NCBI GenBank assembly: GCA_025093985.1
Contig: JACAAK010000001.1
Location: forward strand, 3,410,001 to 3,474,000
Direction: 5' to 3'
DNA: 64,000 nt
DNA from: Calvatia gigantea
Taxonomy: Eukaryota > Basidiomycota > Agaricomycetes > Agaricales > Lycoperdaceae
Shown here: positions 43,362 through 54,761 of the stretch, piece by piece
Layout of the letters: each line of letters opens with the position of its first letter
Numbering within the stretch: position 1 is the stretch's first letter
Notes under the pieces: model-generated
The model's input: the letters and a program-made list of their open reading frames with translations, nothing else
Database searches by the model: none
Told to the model about the DNA's origin: nothing
Made by a program: the position numbers and the translations under genes

Positions 43362-43743
43362 TTATGTTCGCATTTTGGATGACAAACTTTACCAAAGTCT
43401 CAAGAAATACAGGAAGAAGAAGTGGCAAGTCCTTTTCCAACAGGACAATGACCCCAAACACACAAGCAAAAAAGCAAAAATGTGGCTTGAAAACAGTGGT
43501 TTAAAGGTTATGGAGTGGCCACCACAGTCCCCAGACCTTAATCCCATTGAACAGCTCTGGACTTATGTCAAAAACAGGCTAGAAGAGTATGAAAACTACC
43601 CTTCCAGCATAACTGAACTCAGAGAAAGGGTAGATATAGAATGGGGCAAAATTCCTGCATCAGTGTGTCAGAATTTGATAGAGAGTATGCCTAGGAGGGT
43701 TCAGGCTGTTTTACAGGCCAAAGGGGGCTATACAAAGTACTAG
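43362..43743 (+). pseudogene. M3 transposase, C-terminal catalytic piece
   Basis: After TTATG: 'VRILDDKLYQSLKKYRKKKW', 'FQQDNDPKHTSKKAKMWL' (second Asp), 'PPQSPDLNPIEQLWTYVKN' (Glu, DD34E) and 'VCQNLIESMPRRVQAVLQAK', stop TAG 43741-43743. The piece is fully open. It is separated from the rest of the gene only by E4 and the earlier insertions. Confidence 0.88.
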
Positions 43744-43770
43744 AGAACTGATTTTGTGTAGTTTCAGACA

Positions 43771-43982
43771 GAGAGACAAAACCCTTCCAATGGACTCATA
43801 ATGTTGATTAATTCATATCACCACAGGAACTTAATATTACATAATGCTGTTTATACCTATTTGTAGATAAGATACAAGACTACCTACAATTAAATTCTGA
43901 AGTGGATACCTTTACTGGTTGCTGAGTTATTTGAGATTTCATGAAAAAGTCAAAATCATTGGAAGGGTTTTGTCCCTTACTG
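43771..43982 (+). repeat. M3 right terminal inverted repeat
   Basis: About 212 bp, pairing with 6383-6593. It ends 'AAGGGTTTTGTCCCTTACTG' followed by TA 43983-43984. Confidence 0.85.
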
Positions 43983-44105
43983 TACCCTTGACAAAATGAT
44001 GAACACCTCATGTAGACCTGTGCTTAGACCACCCGGGATACTGGCTACAATTATACCACTTGGTACATCCCGTAGAAAGGGGTAGAGATGGCGAACACGG
44101 GTACC

Positions 44106-46487
44106 TTATATGTAAAGTGTTCGGGATGTCGAGTTTGAGGTGGCTGACTGCCGCTGATACTCACGAACGAGGTGAGTGCTGATGGCATCGAGATTGTAAT
44201 CCGAGTCAGGGAGGGTGTCGAGAAAGGAAATGCAGGAATCGTAGGAGGACGGGAGTCCGGAAGTGATGGATAGGATAAGGTCATCGTCGCTAACATCTCC
44301 ACCCGCTTCTTTAACTAGGAGAGCCAGGCGTCTGGCACGTCCGATGAATTCCAACATCGTCTCAGTGTAGTTGACGACGGAGAGAGTGGATGGTAGACCG
44401 CCTATGCGAAGTATGTGCTGCAGCAAGCGTAGTCCAAATGATCAATGGGTCGTCATGGGAGCAGTAGTCGAACTGGGACTGAGAAACGTGCAAGATTAGT
44501 TCTGCGCGAGCAAGCGCCTGCTTGTCACGGAACTTTTTCACTTTCTTGGTCCCTTCGGCCCCTCCAGGGTGCTTCTCTGTTCCGTCAACTACGCCGAGGA
44601 GTCCTTTCCTAACCAACATAGCGGTCATGTACACATTCCACTCGTGATAATTGTCATCGGTGAGCTTATCGAAGTAATCTGATGACATGGGTGGCGATGA
44701 TTGGGATTGCGGTGACAAGGGGTATGCATGAGATTCTGCAGCGACGGGGATGACAATAGGGCGAACAAGACGGTCTAGGACGCAGGAAATAGCACCATCC
44801 GGGACCACTTTGTTACTGCACAGTACAAAGATAGGTCAGCATCCTTGTCTCTTAAGTAGTCACAGGGACTTACGGTTGTGTATCTGGTCTAAAGACCCGA
44901 AGTCCCTGTGGCTCCAAGGTCTCCTTCACACGCCGAAAGAGGAAATCACTTGCGAAAAAACCGCCAACCAGAAAAACGGTCTATACAAAGAATAAGAAAC
45001 GCAGTAGCGCACCAACCACCGCTCAGACATATCAGATGCTCACAGAGATATGTTTGCGGGCAGTACGGCACTGGGTCAGGACGCCTTCAACAATGCACTT
45101 GATGGAGGGCTCAAAAAAAGAGGCAATTATCTTTCTATACGAAGCTAAGCTTTTCGGCGGCGAGCAGCTTAGTTAACGCTCACCCATCAAGGCGAAGATG
45201 TCCGCGAATGATATCCAACTTGATGTCCCTGTCGCTCACAGAACCAAACCGAATGTAGTGGGGATCACCTGGATCACGGAAGGCATGTTGTATTGTCTGA
45301 TCGAAATACCGCTTCATGGAGGGAATGTCACCATAAAATTTGGTACCTTTAAGCAGCCCTGGGAGCCGTCGTGAGTGAGCTCAATACTATCATCTACAGT
45401 TCAACGTACCGTCCAAGTATTCCTCGGCAGCCTCTGTCACGAAAATGGAACCTTTGAGATGGCCTATCCATAATACTATCTCCGTATTTCAATCTATGGG
45501 AGTCATTAATGAACTTACATTGGAATTCTGCAATTTCTCTGAAGGTCCTCCCGCCATTCTCGAGTGAATAAGCGCTGATATCTAAAGTTCCCTCACGAGC
45601 ATCAACGACGGTAACGCCATCACCCGTCTGTTGAGAGGAATTGTCAGAGAGTCTTAGCCCAATCCAAACCCGACAATGGCCCACCTGGACGAATTCACTC
45701 ATTAAACCTTTGCCAATGCATCGGTTAAGGCTCGCCTCTCCTTCGGCAATGAATATGAGTTGGTTTTGCCCCCCAGGCTCAATAAGGCCAGCCTTCTCTG
45801 CAGCTTGCTTCATCAAGGCCCGCTGAGCGCCTTCCCAGTTATTGGGATGTGAAAGAATATAATGTATCTCTCGTTCGGCCCAGGGATTAGCCCCAATTTC
45901 AGGATGAACTTGCTGAATGTACTGCTTGGCACAGTCGTTGAGATACCTCAGGAAATCCGATAGGACCTCAACAATTGTCTTGCCGAGCGGCAAAGCCGGA
46001 ATCCCTGGTATAGGACCCATAGTCCGGGGGCGTAGGTGTAATTTGAGCCTGTGATAAGAGATGAGCACTCAAGCATTGTCATAACAATGCAGATTACCAT
46101 TCTGCCTTCCGCCATTCCTTTTCCTCTGCAGTGACATCGATCCCATCCCGCTCCGTTTCAGCGCCAGCAGCACAGACTCGGCCGTTACGGCTATAGTACA
46201 TGACAGAAGGGACCCTCACATTTCCACCGGCTGTTTTTTGTCCTGGAAACCTTCAGCTGAGGATCAGAGCTGCATCAAGTCGTTACCCAGCAGTAGCTCA
46301 ACTTGTGCACGCCCTGAATCTCCGGCTCCTTTCCGGGCTCGAGAATGCTACAAAACTTGTCAATTGCCTTCTGTAAATCACAGGCTCTCGGGGTGATAAA
46401 TTACCTGTATGATATGCTACTGTGGGTGGTGCCAACGTCGAAGGCGAGGAGCAATTTCCGCGGTCCATAATATGGATCTCTCGACAT
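44106..46487 (-). pseudogene. Hsp70-Gag fusion gene H3, frameshifted in Gag
   Basis: ATG at 46485-46487 opens 'MSRDPYYGPRKLLLAFDVGT' with phosphate-1 'DVGTTHSSISY'. Downstream exons carry 'LPLGKTIVEVLSDFLRYLND', 'HPNNWEGAQRALMKQAAEKA', phosphate-2 'VVDAREGTLDISAY' and adenosine site 'TVFLVGGFFASDFLFRR', the only copy with LVGG. After 'VVPDGAISCVLDRLV' comes a linker, then Gag: 'YFDKLTDDNYHEWNVYMTAM', 'ARAELILHVSQSQFDYCS'. A 20-base deletion near 44369, compared with H4, breaks the frame after 'TIHSLRRQLH'; the rest of Gag continues in another frame ('SITSGLPSSYDSCISFLDTL') to the family-typical end at 44106. It is probably a recent pseudogene and is the source of the piece captured by E6. Confidence 0.82.
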
Positions 46488-46928
46488 TATTGGTGGAGGA
46501 GATGGCGCGTCAGCAAGTAATCTTCTTCCCACGGTTTGGTGTTCTTGAAGGGCATGAGGTACGTGGCGGGATGCTGTCATGCTGGGCGCCATAATCGAAA
46601 CGTTTATTGATATATCGCTATGTGATCAGCGACCAGTTGATTGATCATTAAGATGATACCACGGGAAACTCTTGAACAGAAACCCAAAGATCACACCCTC
46701 ATACTCTTGTCATTCTACACCCATTACACGAAAACGCGGCGGGTGTGTGGCTGGGGAAATATATTGTTTTGCGAGAACTTCGAGTTACATTTGTACCGAT
46801 TCTCGAAAAGGCGACAAAAAGGTCGGGGCCGGCCCGTGCCCAGCTCGCCCAAGTTTCCGAGCTTAGCCAGAACACTCCAACATAAGATACATACTAGTCA
46901 ATTGAGCACGACAGTGACTCCCGATGCC
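46488..46928. other. Intergenic H3-H4, no supported gene
   Basis: Upstream of H3 and downstream of H4. 46855-46925 is related to the regions 3' of H5 (49945-50027) and H7 (54650-54760), sharing 'GAGCTTAGCCAG.ACACTCC', a conserved 3' flank of the family. Confidence 0.55.
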
Positions 46929-49363
46929 TCATTTGTGTAGGGCCCGGGGTGTAGAGTCTGAAGTGGTAATTTGCCGTTGATACTCACGAATGAGGTGAGT
47001 GCTGATGGTGTCAAGATTGTAATCCGAGTCGGGGAGGGTGTCGAGAAAGGAAATGCAGGAACTATAGGAGGACGGGAGTCCGGAAGTGATGAATAGAATA
47101 AGATCATCATCGCTGACATCTCCACCCGCTTCTTTAATCAGGAGAGCCAGGCGTCTGGCACGTCCAATGAATTCCAACATCGTCTCACTGTGCTCCAGTC
47201 GGTATTCGTGTAGCCGACGACGGAGAGCGTTGATGGCAGATCGCCTATGCGAAGTATGTGCTGCAGCAAGCGTAGTCCAGATGATCATGGGATCGTCATA
47301 GGAGCAATGGACAAACTGTGGCGGTGAAACATGCAAGATTATTTCTGCACGAGCACGCGCCTGCTTGTCAGCGAACTTTGTCACTTCCTTAATCCCTTCG
47401 GTTCTGCCGGGGCGAGATTCTGTGCCGTCGACAACACCAAGGAGTCCTTCCCTCACCAGATGGGCGGTCATATGTAAATTCCATTCATGATAGTTGTCAT
47501 CAGTGAGCTTATCGAAATGACCAGACGATGCAGGCGGCGGCAGGGGTTGTGACGCTGCAACAACGGTGGTGTCAGGAGTGCGACTGGGAGGAGTGGGAGG
47601 TGGTACAACAACATTAGTCGTGCCGGTAGGGACGCGGATAGGTCGTTGGATGATACTTGAAATAGCGCCATCCGCGACTATCCTTTTTCTACGCAAACCA
47701 AAAGAGGTCAAGGTCATTTTTTTCACAAATTCCAAGGTGCTCACAGATTGATATTTGGTCTCGATACTTGAATCCCATGCTGTTCCAAATCCTCCTTCAC
47801 CCGGTTAAAGAGATAGTCACTTACTACAAAACTGCCAATGAGGAAAACATTCTTTCAAAGAGTGAGAATATGTAAGGGATAATATCTGTGTTAAACCCCT
47901 ACAGAAATAGGCTTTCGAGAAGTATGGCTCTGATTTAGGACACCGTTAACCATACACTCGACCGAGGGTTCAAAAAATGAGGCAATGACCTTCCTGTGAA
48001 GAGCTAAGCTTTTTGTGGATGCAGCCAATAATGAACGCGCACCCGTCAAGGCGAAGCCCCCCTGCATTGATCCCAAATCTGGCGCCTTTGTTGCGGGTGG
48101 AACCAAAGGGAAGGAAGTGGGGATTTTCTGGGTCACGGAAGGCGAATTTTGTCGTCCTGTCGAAACTACGTATCATTTCCGGAATGTCTTCATGGAATTT
48201 AGAGCCTCGGAGGAATTCTGACAACATTGTTCGTGTGATATTCAATATCCAGGATCATTCGACTTACCGTCCAAATACCTCCTAGCAACTTCCGTCACAA
48301 AAATGGAGCCCCTAAAATGGCCTAGGTATGAGGTCGTCTTGGTTGAGCGTTTCGAGTAGATAGAAGCCACCCATGCTCTCACATTGCGGTTCTGCTACTT
48401 TTGTGAAAGTCCTTCCGCCGTCCTCGGAAGCCCATGAACTGATATTCAGATTCCTTTTTCCGGCTTGAATGATAGAGCATGCTTCGCCCCTCTGTTAAAC
48501 GAAAGCCTATTGGCGTCATTCTCTAACATGAAAGTCTTGTTTTACTCACCCCAATCCAGTCACTCTTCAGCCCACTATTGATACATCGATGAAGAGACGC
48601 CTCTCCTTCCGCAATGAAGGCGAGTTGGTTTCCTCTTTCAGGTTTGATGAGACCTGCCCTTTCTGCAGCCTGTTTCATCAGGGTTTGTTGAGGTCCCTCC
48701 CATCCATTGGGATGGGGAAAGATGTAGTGAATTCCCGGTCCACTCCAGAGACTGGTCCCAACTCCTGGATGGACTTCTTGAATATATCGCCTAGCACAGT
48801 CATTGAGGTAGGTCAGGAAGTCCGATAGGACCTCGACTACCGACTTGCTGAGTGGTAGGGGTAGAAGGTGCGCATTTGCCGCGGAATTCGTCGTTTCAGG
48901 TCTCAGATGTAATTTGAACCTATAACAAGAGCTGAGGGTGAGTGCTCGCACAGTGAGGAAACAAAATCCACCATTCCGCTTTCACCCAGTTCTCTTCTTC
49001 AGCGATAATATCTATCCCGTCTCGTTCAGTTTCAGCGCCCGCAGCGCGAACTCGACCGTCCTCGTCATAGTATATGACTGTAGGTATCTTCAAATATCCA
49101 CCTCCTATTTCTTGTCCTGGAAACCTAATTGAATATCAGAACAATATAATGTTGTTGATGCAACAGTAGCTTAACCTATGCACGCCCAAGATTTCTGGTA
49201 CTGTCCCGGGATCAAGGATACTATAGGACTCATTAATTGCCTTTTGGTCAGTCACCGCACACAGGGAATTCCATCACCTGTACGATACACCACTGTGTGC
49301 AGTGCCTACATCGAAGGCGAGGATCAATTTGCGTCCTGAGCCAGAATATGGCTCCCCCAACAT
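46929..49363 (-). CDS. Hsp70-Gag fusion gene H4
   Basis: ATG 49361-49363 ('MLGEPYSGSGRKLILAFDVG'). About nine GT-AG introns. Landmarks in order: phosphate-1 'DVGTAHSGVSY' (second Thr to Ala), 'LPLSKSVVEVLSDFLTYLND', 'HPNGWEGPQQTLMKQAAERA', phosphate-2 'IIQAGKRNLNISSW' (canonical DAGGGTxD lost), 'LSEFLRGSKFHEDIPEMIRS', and 'RLDG' joined over a 49-nt intron to 'KVIASFFEPSVECMVNGV'. The adenosine-site exon is 'NVFLIGSFVVSDYLFNRV'. The last exon (to 46929) starts 'RIVADGAISSII', passes through a Pro/Thr-rich linker and becomes Gag: 'HFDKLTDDNYHEW', 'ARAEIILHVSPPQFVHCS', 'ETMLEFIGRARRLALLIKEA', 'ITSGLPSSYSSCISFLDTL'. It stops before any zinc knuckle or protease. No frame break was seen. Predicted product is roughly 670-690 residues, cytosolic (no signal peptide). 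Confidence 0.82.
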
Positions 49364-50027
49364 ATTCGTGCAAAGAGAGGTCGTGTCTCTAAGGAAGCTT
49401 CTTCCCGCAGCCTGGCGTTTTCAAAGGGCATCAAATGTGCTGCGTGGTAGCCGCAATGATGGGACAAACTCTACTGTTAAGTTATGAAAATTGATTGGGA
49501 AAGCCCACACCTCGTGTTCGAACCTCACTGCGGACTAGACTAACCCGATAAGTTTTGTTTGCTCTTGTTAAACGGTACACTGGCTCGCCACTTTGTCGCT
49601 GCTTCCCTGTGTAGCGCAGTTTTCCATCCGATGTACAGTAGCGTTTCTAGTGGTTATTTAAGGCCTATTGATTCTGACACATTTGGCACACGTCCAGTGT
49701 GGATGCGACCTTTCCACCAAGGATACCACCAAGACTTTTTCATCGCAACATTAGCAACGATTAAGTTCAGTATTCATTTTACAAGTTACAGCCTGTTATT
49801 ATACAAAAAATGGCGAACTGATGTAGTGGATGCATGACCGGGAAGGTGTCTGGTTTTACGACAACTTCAAGTTACGGGTACATTTGTATTGATTCTCCAT
49901 GAGGTGACAAAGAGATCAGGGTAGACCTGTCCTCAACGTTCAACTCTCTCAAATCTCCGAGCTTAGCCAGGACACTCCGGCACAGCATACATGCTAGCCA
50001 AACGAATGAGGTAGTGACTCCGACGGC
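49364..50027. other. Intergenic H4-H5: conserved H4 upstream block
   Basis: 49547-49588 carries a block also found upstream of H5, H6 and H7 ('AAGTTTTGTTTGCTCTTGTT' and 'TACACTGGCTCG'), about 185 bases before the H4 ATG. Further right, 'TCTCCGAGCTTAGCCAGGAC' near 49955 is the shared 3' flank of H5. No gene is supported. Confidence 0.6.
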
Positions 50028-52519
50028 TCACATGTATAGGGCCCGGGGTGTAGAGTGTGAAGTAGTAATTTGCCGCTGATACTCACCAATGAGACGAGCA
50101 CTGACGGCATCAAGATTGTAATCCGAGTCAGGGAGGGTATCGAGGAAAGTGACGCAAGAATCGTAGGAGGACGGGAGTCCAGTGGTGATGGAAAGAATAA
50201 CGTCGTCATCACTAACATCCCCACCGGCTTCTTCGATCAAGAAAGCTATGTGTCGAGCGCGCCCAATGAATGCCGACATCGCTTCGTTGTGCTCGAGGCG
50301 GAGTCTGCGGAGTTGGCGACTGAGGGAGTTGATGGTTACTCGCTTATGCACGGTGTGTGCTGTAGCGATTGCATTCCAAATGAGCGCAGGGTCGTCATAG
50401 GAGCAATGGACGAGTTGTGATGGTGCTACGTGCAAGACTAATTCCGCACGAGCGCGCGCCTTCTTGTCATTGAACTTTTTCACTTGCTTGGGCCCTCCGG
50501 TTCCGCCTGGCTGACTCTCCGTGCCATCAACAACACCAAGGAGTCCCTGCCTAACCAGATGAGCGTTCATATATGTCTTCCATTCGTGATAGTTGTCATC
50601 AGTGAGCTTATCAAAATGACCAGACGATACAGGCAGCGGTGAAGGTTGTGGTGCAGGCAGCAGTGAGGGTTGTGACGCAAGCGGCAGTGAGGATTGTGGT
50701 GCAGGCGGCAGCGAGGGCTGTGGCGCTGCAACAACAGTGATGTCAGAAGTGCGACTGGGAAGGGGTGGTGGCGGTGTGGCAAGGTTGGTTGCGGTCGTAG
50801 GGATGTGGACAGGCCGCTTGAGGATACTTGAGATAGCACCATCTGCGACTACCTTGTTTCTATCCAAACCAAGAGAGTCAGATTCTTTTTTTTTCACGAA
50901 TTTCAAGATACTCACACCTGCGTATCTGGCCTCCATACTTGAATCCCGTGTGGTTTCAAATCCCCCCTCACCCGGCTGAAAAGATAGTCACTTGCCGCAA
51001 AACTGCCAACGAGGAAAACATTCTTCCAAAGAGTGAGAACATGTAAGGATATTCGTTTTAAAATCCCTACAGAGATAGGTTTTCGAGAAGTATAGGTCTG
51101 ACGTAGGACACCATTGACCATACACTCGACTGAAGGTTCAAAGAATGAGGCAATGACCTTTCTGTGAAGGGCTGAGCTGTTTGTGGACGGAGTCAATAAC
51201 GAATGCGCACCCGTCGAGGCGAAGCTTTCCTGCTCTGATCCTGAATTTGGCATCGTTGTCGCGTTCGGAACCAAAGCGGATGAAAATGGGGTCACTTGGA
51301 TCACGAAAGGCAGCTTTTGTCGTTTTGTCGAAATACTGGGTCATTCCCGGAATCTCTCCGTGGAATCTAGAACCTCGGAGGAATTCTGACAAAATCATGG
51401 GTGTGATATACAAAAAGAGGGATCGCTCAACTAACCATTTAAATACCTCTTGGCAGCCTCCGTCACAAGAACGGAACCCCTAAGATGGCCTGGGCGACAT
51501 CATCTTGGTTGAGTGCTTTGAGTAGATAGTAACCATCCGCACTCTCACATTGAGATTCCGCTACTTCTGTGAAAGTCCTTCCACCATCCTCAGAAGCCCA
51601 TGTGTTGATATCCACAGTCCCTTTGCCGGCCTGAATGATAGTACAGCCTTCGTCCCTCTGTTGAACGTATCAGCGTCCTTCTTCAACATGAAAATTACGT
51701 CCTGCTCACTCCAATCCAGTCAACCCCCGATCCACGATCGATACATCGATGAAGAGCAGCCTCTCCCTCCGCAATGAAAGTGAGTTCGTTTCCTGACTCA
51801 GGTTCGAGGAGACCAGCGATCTCTGCAGCCTGTCTCACCAAGGCTCGTTGGGGTCCCTCCCATCCGTTGGGATGCGGGAAGATATAATGAATTCCCGGCG
51901 TATTCCAGAGGGTGGCCCCAGCTCCTGGATGGACTTCTTGAATATATTGCTTGGCACAGTTGTTAAGGTAGATCAAGAAGTCCGATAGGACCTCAACTAC
52001 CGACTTGCCGAGTGGCAGGGGTGGAATTCCTGTTGAATTTGTCATCCCAGGCCTCAGATGTAACTTGAACCTATAACAAGAGCTGAGCACTGAGCACTCA
52101 AACAGTGAGGCAACAAAGTCTACCATTCCGCTTTCACCCAATTCTCTTCTTCAGCGATAATATCCATCCCGTCTCGTTCAGTTTCAGCGCCTGCAGCGCG
52201 AACTCGACCGTCCCTGCTGTAATACATGACCGTAGGTATTTTCGCATTCCCGCCAGCTATTTCTTGTCCTGGGAACCTAATTGAATGCTAGTGATATAAA
52301 GTTGTTAATGTAACAGTAACCTAACTTGTGCACACCCTGGATCTCTGGCACTCTCCCGGGTTTGAGAATGCTGTGGAACTCATTAATTGGCTTTTCGTCG
52401 GTAACTGCAGTCGGGGTAGTCCATCACCTGTATGATACACCACTGTGTGTGGTGCCCACATCGAAGGCGATGAGCAACTTGGGTTCTGCGCCAGAATATG
52501 GTTCCCGTGCCATGCTCAT
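50028..52519 (-). CDS. Hsp70-Gag fusion gene H5 (best-preserved copy)
   Basis: ATG 52517-52519 ('MSMAREPYSG'; a second ATG is two codons on). Exon 1 ends at 52428 after the canonical phosphate-1 loop 'LLIAFDVGTTHSGVSY'. Then come 'GGNAKIPTVMYYSRDGRVRA', 'LPLGKSVVEVLSDFLIYLNN', 'HPNGWEGPQRALVRQAAEIA', 'FIAEGEAALHRC', phosphate-2 'IIQAGKGTVDINTW' and 'VLVTEAAKRYLN'. 'RLDG' is joined over a 49-nt intron to 'KVIASFFEPSVECMVNGV'. The adenosine site is 'NVFLVGSFAASDYLFSRV'. The terminal exon (about 50880-50028) begins 'NKVVADGAISSILKRP', the last helix of an Hsp70 NBD, runs through about 85 residues rich in Pro and Ser with repeated 'PQPSLPPAPQ'-like units, then Gag: 'HFDKLTDDNYHEWKTYMNAH', 'ARAELVLHVAPSQLVHCS', 'SITTGLPSSYDSCVTFLDTL', 'ARLIGEYQRQ'. 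All splice sites examined are GT-AG and no frame break was found. About 690 residues: NBD about 1-415, linker to about 500, Gag to the end. Confidence 0.87.
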
Positions 52520-53468
52520 GCAAGAAGGAGAGGACGTGTCTTGAAGGATGCTTCTTCCTAGTAGTCCTACAGCCCGACGTTTTTAGAGGGCATCAAGTTT
52601 GCTGCGTGGTGGCTGCAATGATGGGACAAAGTCTACTGATTGAAGGTGGTTGCCCAGTCAGCAGGTGACAGGAAGCTCCACCTGATTGGGAAAAGGTCAC
52701 ACGCCTCGTGTTCGAACTCCCTGCATCCTGGACTAACCTGATAAGCTCTGTTTGTTCTTGTTAAATGTACACTGGCTCGTCTTCTTGACCTGCATAAAAT
52801 TTACGACTTGTTGACCGTCAGACAACAGGCACTCAAGTTGGCGATGGATGCTGCTGTTTGGTGCTCGGTGTAGATGGCATTACTATCACGAGCAAACCTG
52901 CTGGGGGACCGAAAATTTCACAGTAGGCGGGCGGTCGGGACAATGACAGTTAGATGTATGTATAGAACTGGACTAATAAAATTTGGTATTTCTAGTAAAA
53001 ATGACTCTGCGGTATAATGCGAGGTTTTACTTGGCGCGAAATGTCGTTGCAGTCAAAAGGGGAATGTCCCCTCAAAGTTGTCAGAGATAAGCTCACCGTG
53101 TGTTGGTCAATTAATTATTAGCCATAAGGTGGTATTTAGATGCTGTAGTATAAAGGACCAATCTCCTCGTGCGTGATACCTTTGCAGGTACCTGAACCAA
53201 CTTCTTAACCGTCACTCTGTCCTCGATATTTCCGGTACACACAATATTCACCGCCAGAGACCTGGAACAATATCTGATCATTGTCCGGTAATTTCTTTCA
53301 TTTCTCCCAGTTTTGTTAATCGCTCTGTATTTCTCGCAAGAATCCCTCTACTGTGCCATAGCTGCAGCCCAGTAGCATAAGAAACCCGTGTCACGGGTAC
53401 GACGAATACAGATCTCCCTCCCCTTCTTCGCACTCGACGGCGCTAACCCCTCGCTCAAATGACCATTC
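52520..53468. other. Intergenic H5-H6: conserved H5 upstream block, then unassigned
   Basis: 52740-52780 is the shared upstream block ('TTGTTCTTGTTAAATGTACA'), about 220 bases before the H5 ATG. From 52850 to 53468 I see no gene. Short matches to sequence around 2080-2130 ('CGCTCAAATGACC' against 'CACTCAAGTGACC') suggest old array intergenic DNA. This segment replaced the 3' half of H6. Confidence 0.5.
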
Positions 53469-54073
53469 TTATAATTCGAAATCTAGAATATATTGCTTGG
53501 CACAGTCGTTGAGGTAGGTCAGGAAGTCCGAAAGGATTTCGACTACCGACTTGCCGAGTGGCAGGGGCGGAAGGTGTGTAACCGCTGTTGAATTCGCTGT
53601 TCCAGACTGCAGATGTAACTTAAACCTATAATAAAGGGCTGAGTGCTGAGTACTCGCACAGGGAGGTAGCAATAAGGTTCACCATTCCGCTTTCACCCAG
53701 TTCTCTTCCTTAGCAATAGCCTCTGTCCCATCTCGTTCAGTTTCAGCGCCCGCAACACGAACTCGACCGTCCTCACTATAATACATGACCGTAGGTATTG
53801 TTGTATTTCCACCGGAAGTTTTTTGCCATGGAAGCCTAGTTGAGTGTGAGGGCGGTATAAGGTTGGTAATGTAAGAGTCGCCTAACCAACGCACGCCCTG
53901 GATGTCCGGTGTCTTCCCGGGATCAAGAATACTATAGGACTCGTTAATTGACTTTGGTCCGTCACCGCACTCGGGGTGGTCCGTCACCTGTACGATACGC
54001 CACTGTGTGTGGTGCCCACATCGAAGGCGATGAGCAACTTGCGTTCTGGGCCGGAATATAGTTCCCATGTCAT
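53469..54073 (-). pseudogene. Truncated Hsp70-Gag family gene H6 (5' exons only)
   Basis: ATG 54071-54073 ('MTWELYSGPERKLLIAFDVG'), phosphate-1 'DVGTTHSGVSY', then 'SILDPGKTPDIQGV', 'GGNTTIPTVMYYSEDGRVRV' and 'LPLGKSVVEILSDFLTYLND'. The similarity ends abruptly after 'CAKQYI' (about 53486) and a stop follows at 53469. The rest of the NBD and the Gag part are missing, so this is a deletion remnant. Confidence 0.85.
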
Positions 54074-54761
54074 ACTCGTGCAAGAAGAGGAGGATGTGCA
54101 GTGTTTCTAAAGAAACTTCTTCCCGCAGTCTGGCGTTTTTAAAGGGCATCAAGTGTGCTGCGTGGTGACTGGCACGATAGGATAAGCTCTACTGTTTATC
54201 AAAAGTGGCCGCCCGGTGACCATGCGAACACCTCATGTTCGAACTTACACTGTCCCGGACTACCCTGACAAGTTTTGTTTGCTCTTGTTAAATGTACACT
54301 GGCTCGCCCCCTTGTCACTGCTTCCATGTGCGCAATCCTCCATCTAATGTACTCAGTGTTATGGTGGTTACTTAGGACCTATTTTGGAGACGTTTGGAGA
54401 GGGGTCGAGACTCGAGAGTGGACGCGACCTTTTCCACTAAGGATACCACCAGGATTTTTGCACGGCAACATCAATACATCAACAACTTAGTTCAGTTTTG
54501 CTTTTACAAGCTAAAGTCCGTTATACAAAAACGTGGCAGACTGGTATGGTGGTGCATGACGGGGAAGGTGTCTGGTTTTACAACAACTTCAAGTTATGAG
54601 TATATCCGTATGAATTCTCTACGAGGCAATGAAAGGTCACCTGCGCTCGGCTCTCTCAGGTTTTTGAGCTTAGCCAGGACACTCCAGCATAATATACATA
54701 TTGGTCAAACGAATGAGGCAGCGACTTCTGAGGCCTCATATGTATAGCGCCGGGGTGTAGA
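54074..54761. other. Intergenic H6-H7: conserved H6 upstream block and H7 3' flank
   Basis: 54268-54306 is the shared upstream block ('AAGTTTTGTTTGCTCTTGTT', 'TGTACACTGGCTCG'), about 195 bases before the H6 ATG. 54655-54690 is the shared 3' flank ('GAGCTTAGCCAGGACACTCC'). No gene. Confidence 0.6.

Larger units (their letters stand above)
6383..43982 (+). mobile_element. M3: Tc1/mariner element split by nested LTR insertions
   Basis: The element begins 'CAGTAAGGGACAAAACCCTT' at 6383 after a TA (6381-6382) and ends with the exact complement at 43982 before a TA (43983-43984). Its transposase is found in order on the plus strand as 8225-8260, 17272-17587, 26404-26657, 29065-29101/29516-29808 and 43362-43743. 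Each break is an LTR-element insertion with its own target duplication, or the rearrangement at 26.6-29.5 kb. Read through the target sites, the pieces show no stop and no frame change from 'MKPLSSSQIDH' to 'GGYTKY'. Catalytic motifs are 'VWTDETK', 'QQDNDPKH' and 'SPDLNPIEQLW', with 34 residues between the second Asp and the Glu (DD34E). Without insertions it would be roughly 1.6-2 kb. It lies between H2 and H3 of the Hsp70-Gag array. Confidence 0.88.

Noticed and set aside
49994..50224. Small ORFs in other frames over the Gag region (also 44051-44302, 46898-47125, 54656-54931)
   Set aside because: They recur because the Gag DNA is repeated; they are frame shadows with no domain.
50028..50640. 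Gag domain as a separate retrotransposon inserted next to each Hsp70 gene
   Set aside because: No LTR, primer site or target duplication is present; the NBD-linker-Gag frame is continuous within one exon; and the junction is the same in five copies.
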